Source: Berghia stephanieae
Lineage: Eukaryota > Mollusca > Gastropoda > Nudibranchia > Aeolidiidae
Direction: 5' to 3'
Length of the DNA: 64,000 nt
NCBI GenBank assembly: GCA_034508935.3
Contig: CM067442.1
Location: 131,997,171 to 132,061,170 of the forward strand
The position numbers were made by a program, and so were the translations under genes. Below are positions 59,001 through 64,000 of this stretch, piece after piece (positions within the stretch are counted from its first letter, which is position 1; each line of letters begins with the position of its first letter). Below the pieces are notes generated by a model. It worked only from the letters and a program-made list of their open reading frames with translations. It did no database searches and was not told the DNA's origin.

Positions 59001-62000
59001 GTGTTATTCAGCACGATAAAAATAACCTGTTAAATGTATACATATAGATGAAAGAATCATATAATAGTCAACGTCAGATATAACATAACCTACCCCACAA
59101 TGACATAGGCCTTGATGACAGACAGAAAGTTTTTCGACCCATAAGTCTTTTGAAGATGCCACGAGCACACAAGAATCCAGACGGCAGCAGCAGTTGGTCT
59201 TACAATAACCGACAAGGCAGCAAATGTAAGGAATTTATACAAATCCTTTCTCTTCCTGAAATAGAATAGAAAAATAAAGCTGAAATACAACTTAATAATT
59301 AATAATATTACTAACTACTTCAAGATATTGTAATGATGTTGGACATAAATATATATTTTTAAAAAAATTAAGTGCATATAAATCTGAACAATAACTTAAA
59401 TAATATTAATGCTAAGCAGTGATCTTTCTTAACTCAGTCCTTCTTATACTTGATGCAAATCGGGTTGTTGTGATTCACTCTTCAGCTTCCGAAGCATACA
59501 ATAAATAAACCACGACAGTTTTACAGGCTTTTGTCTTCACTTTTCCTTTGAATCCAGCTACCTATCTAACACGACTCTGGAGATTTATCCCTTTACATTC
59601 TCAGGATATGACAAGGTCGTCTTTCTTTGATGATCTCACCGATATTTTAAATCATGACTCGTCTTAAAATCTCCACAATTTTTTACTCAATCCAAATATG
59701 TAACTCAAACTATTTTTCATGGAAGATTTATTCCATTTCTTTCACAGAACTATAATAAATTAGTGAGTACTAGGGGTTCAAAAGAATGTTTCATGTTACA
59801 GTAAATGACATAATCAGTCGGATGGTGAAAAGGTTTTAACTGAGATACTGCCAAGTTTAGTTAGAAGGTCAATTTTTATCCAAATTAGTTCTCGTCATAA
59901 ATGATTAAATCAACCCTTATTGTAAATCTTTGAGAAATATCAAAGCTTAATTTCACTTCTAAATTTTTTTTACAGCTAGTTGAAAATGTATGAAATTTGA
60001 GAAAGTTGCTAGATACCTTTCCCATAAATCTGACTATAACTTCATGAAAAATCACCCATTTACTTCAATAATAATAATTTTCTAGAATTTATCATAATTA
60101 CTCCCATGCAGCCATTTTTTCCCCGTTAACATTGCAGATACTGTGTTTTTAAAAAACAACGGCAGCACGTGTAAACATGATAAAAAGTGGGATAAACACC
60201 TTTTGGAACCAGGCCATGGGAAATAGCTTAAAGCAGCTGTAACCAGCACAGCCTCTGTAGAATTGCTCAATGTGCGGGTGGAAGTGTAAATAGTAAACCA
60301 TGATAGAATCTGGAGGATAAACGTCAAAAAAGGCATAAAAACAAAATTAAAATGATTGGATTATAGATGAACTAGAGGTTTATGTAATCAAATAAATGTT
60401 AGGAAATTGAAAACTTAAGAGCTAGAAATCTAGAAGCTAGCCCTATCAAAGATTTAAACACCTTTTCCTTTATATATATGTGGAAAAAAATAATGTACAA
60501 GCATGTAAAACCCAATATAAAGGTGTATAAAGATATAATGAATATTGCCTTAAAAGAGAAATGCTAAACCATAGCACTGATCAGAAGTAGATTCAGCTAT
60601 GTGGTCTAGTGGTATGACACTCCAGAGTTCGAGTCACACTCCGAGCAGCGCATAGTTGAGTCCTTGGAAAAGGTTCTTTACTCACATTCTCTCACCGTAC
60701 TCAGATGCAAATTGAGTACCGAAACATTAACCTGCATTGTCTCTGTTGGAAAAAAAAAATGTAATATCGCCAAATAGACATCAATCTCTTGTCCTATGTG
60801 TTAAGTGTTGCTGTTGGTTAAAGACCCCTTGTAAAGTGCCTTTAGCATGTTTAATGGATAATGCGCTATATAAATGCTCTTGTTTGTTGTTTTAAAAAAA
60901 TATTATTGCAACATTGATTTAGATTTTTGTTTAAACAGATGACCTGGCAGAGAATGGTCCATTGTGCTGTAGATCTACCTGACAGCTGACATGACAGATT
61001 ATAAAGACGTATGTCCCCATAAGCTGCCACAAGGGCTTGAAACAGTCTTGGAACTTTGATCTAAGGGGAGAGAGGGTAGGGAAGGAAAATAAAAACATTT
61101 AAATAAGGAAAAATAATCACAAATCCATTTGCACTGTCAAGGATTGAAGCAGAAATGTTCCTCCATAATATGCTCATTAAGGATATATTTGACTTACAAT
61201 AAAATAAGAGAGCAAGTTTAACTGAATCAAGATTCCAGAAAAAAAAATAATTTAAAAATTACCATTTATTGAGTTTCATAATCCTTGAGCAAAAACATAC
61301 GAGATTCTTTTGTTATTTTTTATTGTTTATACAAACAGCCCAAGTTCAACCCAGACGTAACAACAACAACATATTATATATATACTTACTAAAGCTAATC
61401 TGGAATCCAACCCAAAGACGTAGAGAATCTTGTAAAGTACTGCAAAGACCAGAGGGTAGCTGTAGCCTCTAAGACCTTCTCTCCATTCCCAAGTTTTGTA
61501 ACCATACCTGAATTAGAAATAATCATTATTCAGTCTGGAAAATGTAGTTATTGTTTCATGTGCTGCAATGTGGTCTTGTGGTATGACACACGCTTTCGGA
61601 TTGGAAGGTCCTGGGTTCGAGCCTCGCTCTGCACATAGTTGAGTCCTTGGAGAAGGCTCTTTACTCACATTCTCTCATCGTACTCAGGTGTAAAATGAGT
61701 ACCTGGCGATAACAGTGTTGTCTCTGTCCGAAAAAAATTGTAATAGCGCCTGACAGATGTCATGTCCCATCCTAAATGTTAAATGTTGCTGTTGGCCATG
61801 GACCCCTTGTAAAGCACTTTGAGCATGTTTAGAGGTATTGCACTTTATAAAAGCTCAATTTAATTAAATATTTATTCAGACAATCCAATTTCTTTGGGTT
61901 CAATATGAATGTTTTACACCACTGGTCTTCATCAAAATCAGAAGTTGTTGCATTAATGCTCAAGCTACATTTCATTCTTATTTTCGTGTTCAAATCTTCA

Positions 62001-63180
62001 ATTATGTTTTAATAAGGACCTATCACACAATCTCACTTTTTGACTAGTACTATCCTGTTGAGTCCCAATAGCTCAGTTGATAGAGCACTCGCTTCACACA
62101 CAACAGGACTGAAATCAATCCTGGGTGAAGTCGAAATTTTTTTTTCTGATCCTTGTCCCCTCAGCAGTGATTTGGTAACTGGATCTGATAGCTCTGGTGA
62201 GAAATACTTTGCGATAGACTAGCATACTAGCCAAATGGTAGCAAGCAATTTTATGGCTCTGAAGGACTACTTTTATTAACTTATTGAATCATCTAAATGA
62301 TCTTGAGTCCATTTCTTAATATTTCTTTTTCCAAACACTCGATACTGTACCCAAAACTTAATCTCAATTCTTTTTTTACTGCCCATCAACATTACATATC
62401 ATTCAATCTATATGATTATATGAGAGAAAAAATAGAAAGGATATATGATTTATTTTCTGTTTTAAATTGAACTCGCAGAGCAGATGCTAAAGTTCATTAT
62501 TTGATATAATAAATGGCTTTCATTTAACACTGTCTTGATACATCAAATGTATCATCTTTGTCAGTGGAACATGGGCTTGCAAAAGAGAACTCTGAATCTG
62601 TAAACTACTGTCAATTTTGAAAGTGCTTCCTACACATTTCATTATAGTTATAGCTAACGAGTTCTTATAAAGAATTTTCAATGACAAAACCAATACCAAC
62701 ACATTTAAATAAAGTTGATGCTTTTCCTAATAGATGAAATTCCCTTTTATTCATCCCATAGGGGAAATTTGTCTCTAGGGTCTATTCCAAGGGCAAACTG
62801 GAATAGCCCAGGCATCAGCCGCAGTGCAGTGCTAGGGCGAAGTGACTTGCTCAAGGCCACACAGCGCAGCAGCGGGTGATCGAACTCTGTACCTTTCGGG
62901 TATGAAGAAAAGACTGTACCGCTGAGACATGCTGCCCCCAATAGTTTTCAATAATAAACAGACAAATCCTACCCAAATGTCATGTGATGGGAAACCTCCA
63001 GGGACTGCCAGTACTCATCAGGGACATAGTGAGTTTGTATGAGGAGGGCATTGGCACATCGAATGACGATCAAAGCCAAAAACAAGGAGTGATCTCGAGA
63101 CATGAGATGTCTCAGCACACTGGGACCCAACACCTGAGAATAGTAATGATAATATTAATAATAACAATAATGATAATAAA

Positions 63181-63238
<58 letters not shown>

Positions 63239-63275
63239 TAATAATAATAATAGTACAACAACAACAATGTTAATA

Positions 63276-63360
<85 letters not shown>

Positions 63361-63677
63361 TAATATATAAAATATCTTTGTAACTTGTAACAAAACAGAG
63401 AAAGGTATGTTCCTAATTTTGATGACGACAAAATCTAACTGGATTTCAAACAAAAAACATTTGAATGGGTACTCGAAATGTGCTCTTTAACTCTTACCTC
63501 GTCATGGAAAAGATAGCATTCATCTGCCATTTCAGCTGCTGTTTCTTCTTCTTCACTTGAAAAGAAAGGACTGGGAGGACTTGCATTCTCCTCTCTTATT
63601 TTTTGCAAAGCTTCTGCAAATTCTTTACCCTTCTTCCGACGAATTGTAGCAGTTGCCTTACTACTACCCTTGGTCAT
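50027..63677 (-). CDS. PIGB: PIGB, GPI mannosyltransferase 3 (ten exons)
   Basis: PIGB adds the third mannose to the GPI precursor in the ER lumen from dolichol-phosphate mannose (family GT22, many membrane segments). Exons in gene order: 63677-63498, 63133-62973, 61507-61390, 61060-60944, 60309-60200, 59255-59094, 58688-58431, 57112 to about 56884, 51233-51019 and 50321-50027. Family blocks: [118 protein letters not shown] and [13 protein letters not shown]. The expected length is about 594-614 residues (human 554). The 3' end of exon 8 is unclear. GTAGCA (exon to 56884) and GTCAAG (exon to 56944) keep the frame. The best donor by sequence, GTTAGA (exon to 56849), does not. Exon 8 adds a lysine/glutamate-rich loop absent in human. 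Intron 8 is 5.6 kb because of an LTR element. Confidence 0.93.
50478..50582 (+). repeat. Pyrimidine-rich TCC/TTC tract in PIGB intron 9
   Basis: Imperfect TCC and TTC units. On the gene strand it is purine-rich. Confidence 0.8.
50627..50926 (+). mobile_element. tRNA-derived SINE, family A, copy 5
   Basis: Complete: GTAGTCTTGTGGTAAGACAC, GGTTTGAGCC, and a tail GTGGATATTGCGCTATATAA. It lies in PIGB intron 9, antisense to the gene. Confidence 0.85.
51263..51577 (-). mobile_element. Family E repeat, copy 7, 3' part (split by the LTR element)
   Basis: The repeat runs into a C run at 51561-51577 and resumes at 56688. The other part is 56688-56827, where CAGCCAAGGACTCC and AGTAATCTCAATTC continue the family E order. 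Confidence 0.8.
51578..51811 (-). repeat. LTR, 234 bp (3' LTR of the Gypsy element)
   Basis: It begins TGTCATG and ends ATGACA, giving the usual short inverted ends. It differs from the other LTR at one position by eye. Confidence 0.93.
51812..51823 (-). other. Polypurine tract of the Gypsy element
   Basis: On the minus strand AAAGAAGAGGGA lies right before the 3' LTR, where plus-strand priming takes place in this family. Confidence 0.75.
52400..53700 (-). other. Integrase region of the Gypsy element
   Basis: The N-terminal zinc-binding pattern is visible (HLGIEKT and CNTCQ), then the core with GTDLFYL, SDNGPHF and [10 protein letters not shown] proline-rich C-terminal part follows. The order is usual for Ty3/Gypsy. 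Confidence 0.85.
53720..54950 (-). other. Reverse transcriptase and RNase H region of the Gypsy element
   Basis: Recognisable blocks are [33 protein letters not shown], the DD pair before IVVCG, and [11 protein letters not shown]. The RNase H part shows [14 protein letters not shown] and TDHKPL. The order identifies Ty3/Gypsy and rules out Copia, where integrase comes first. Confidence 0.88.
54970..55450 (-). other. Protease region of the Gypsy element
   Basis: It contains [14 protein letters not shown], the aspartic protease site, and later [12 protein letters not shown], which corresponds to the ILG-like flap end of retroviral-type proteases. Confidence 0.8.
55500..56280 (-). other. Gag region of the Gypsy element
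   Basis: The capsid-like part shows [26 protein letters not shown] and [20 protein letters not shown], typical of Gypsy Gag. Two CCHC zinc knuckles follow ([14 protein letters not shown] and [14 protein letters not shown]), which bind the element's RNA in this family. Confidence 0.82.
56436..56453 (-). other. Primer-binding site of the Gypsy element (tRNA-Leu type)
   Basis: On the minus strand TGGTGTCAGG lies just inside the 5' LTR, after a two-base or shorter gap. It is complementary to the CCTGACACCA 3' end known for some animal tRNA-Leu. Confidence 0.65.
56454..56687 (-). repeat. LTR, 234 bp (5' LTR of the Gypsy element)
   Basis: Same length and ends as the partner at 51578-51811. This copy would carry the element's promoter. 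Confidence 0.93.
56688..56827 (-). mobile_element. Family E repeat, copy 7, 5' part
   Basis: It continues the copy cut by the LTR element and ends at about 56827 with CCTATGGGAGGTCGGGAACC. It ends 22-57 bp from the donor candidates GTTAGA and GTAGCA of PIGB exon 8, so the repeat touches the splice region. Confidence 0.75.
57171..57549 (+). mobile_element. tRNA-derived SINE, family A, copy 6, with a doubled head
   Basis: A first head (GCGGCTATGTGGTCTTGTGA) runs for about 60 bp. Unrelated sequence follows, then a second head region (CTGCCTTCGAACTGGAATGT, GGTTCGAGTCC) and the normal body. It may be an insertion into the head or two nested copies. It lies in PIGB intron 7. Confidence 0.7.
57592..57815 (+). 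mobile_element. tRNA-derived SINE, family B, copy 6
   Basis: TCTGATAGCTCAATTGGTTG starts the head. TCCTATCCATAAGGTAGCAA and GGGGCCTTAAGG are the body. Confidence 0.68.
57905..58070 (+). mobile_element. tRNA-like SINE of another type
   Basis: GGTGGCAAGAGTGGATAAGA (A box) and CTGGGTTCAAATTCTGC (B box) are followed by AATTGTTCGTGTTGTGTTGT. No second copy is in the window. Confidence 0.5.
58100..58377 (-). mobile_element. tRNA-derived SINE, family B, copy 7
   Basis: Near complete on the minus strand: GGTCCCAATGGCTCAGTTAG, a GATCGATTTCGG B-box region, a C run of about 18 and a tail ending in GGCGCTTAAGGATCAG. It ends about 50 bp from PIGB exon 7. Confidence 0.82.
60592..60895 (+). mobile_element. 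tRNA-derived SINE, family A, copy 7
   Basis: CTATGTGGTCTAGTGGTATG, GAGTTCGAGTC, and the tail AATGGATAATGCGCTATATA. It is in PIGB intron 4, about 50 bp from exon 4. Confidence 0.83.
61563..61862 (+). mobile_element. tRNA-derived SINE, family A, copy 8
   Basis: GCAATGTGGTCTTGTGGTAT, GGGTTCGAGCCTCGC, and a tail with CACTTTGAGCATGTTTAGAG. It is in PIGB intron 2. Confidence 0.83.
62057..62272 (+). mobile_element. tRNA-derived SINE, family B, copy 8
   Basis: GAGTCCCAATAGCTCAGTTG, GAAATCAATCCTGGGTGAAG, and a tail GGCTCTGAAGGACTAC. It is in PIGB intron 2. Confidence 0.83.
62735..62940 (-). mobile_element. tRNA-derived SINE, family C, copy 2
   Basis: On the minus strand GGGGGCAGCATGTCTCAGCG (A box), then GTTCGATCACC (B box), GAGCAAGTCACTTCGCC and CCCTATGGGATGAATAAAAG. 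It ends 33 bp from PIGB exon 2. Confidence 0.8.
63143..63365 (+). repeat. AAT microsatellite in PIGB intron 1
   Basis: Long AAT runs with one ACAACAACAATGTT interruption near 63255. Tyrosine- or isoleucine-only frames here are not protein. Confidence 0.92.
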
Positions 63678-64000
63678 TATGGACTGGTCAGGGAGTAAGA
63701 AAGTAAAATACAAATAAATAAATAAAATTATAACTAACGAATGGGCCATTCAAACACGAACATCAATTAGATATGACCTAAAAATTTCACAGATTCAATT
63801 CATCAAGGAAATGAAAAATTTTGTTAACCAATTTCAGCGGTATTAATATCTTGATAAACTGACTCTGTCGCCAGTCCCTCGCCCGCATACTAATTATTCT
63901 CTACAAATCATAAATAACGATTTTTCGCCACATTCTCATTCATTATCGGTCGTACCTTTTTGTAACCAGAAGAGATATTTAAAGCAATGTTTATTTTAAT
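63678..64000 (-). promoter_or_regulatory. 5' flank and probable promoter region of PIGB
   Basis: The 320 bases before the PIGB start codon lead to the window edge. No TATA box or initiator stands out, and no second gene is seen. Confidence 0.3.

Overview
The window is eukaryotic genomic DNA. It is AT-rich, its genes have GT-AG introns, poly(A) signals are present, and well over half of it is repeats. The residues and gene structures of CDC20 and PIGB point to an animal. The mix of tRNA-derived SINEs, a CR1-like LINE, a Ty3/Gypsy LTR element, many short inverted-repeat DNA elements and long AAT/ATT microsatellites would fit a marine lophotrochozoan, perhaps a mollusc. That placement is inference; no diagnostic sequence fixes the species.

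Layout. (1) 1-10.9 kb, + strand: the last six exons of a gene I do not recognise, ending in a C2-like beta domain. Its introns hold three satellites, SINEs, short DNA elements and a partial tandem copy of its penultimate exon. (2) 11-16.5 kb: no genes; inverted-repeat elements and two copies of a repeat here called family E. (3) 16.5-20.8 kb: a one-exon CRCP/RPC9 gene (- strand) lying between two diverged copies of a block that carries a GTG-rich minisatellite. (4) 21-26 kb: clusters of short palindromes in inverted orientation at about 21.1 and 25.9 kb. Between them lie a 399-bp tandem array built around a tRNA-like SINE, an inverted partial unit, and a 370-bp AAT/ATT tract. (5) 26.7-30.8 kb: a nearly full-length CR1-like LINE (- strand), followed by an older LINE scrap. 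(6) 31.9-41.7 kb, + strand: a complete ten-exon CDC20 gene with one apparent single-base frame break. (7) 41.9-49.9 kb: no genes; several inverted-repeat DNA elements, some nested. (8) 50.0-63.7 kb, - strand: a complete ten-exon PIGB gene. Its eighth intron holds a young Ty3/Gypsy element nested in an older family E repeat.

The recognisable host genes are CDC20 (APC/C activator), PIGB (third mannose of the GPI anchor) and CRCP/RPC9 (RNA polymerase III subunit). They show no functional link. The window is a good record of how repeats build up between and inside housekeeping genes. The least explained structure is the 21-26 kb block of palindromes and SINE array.
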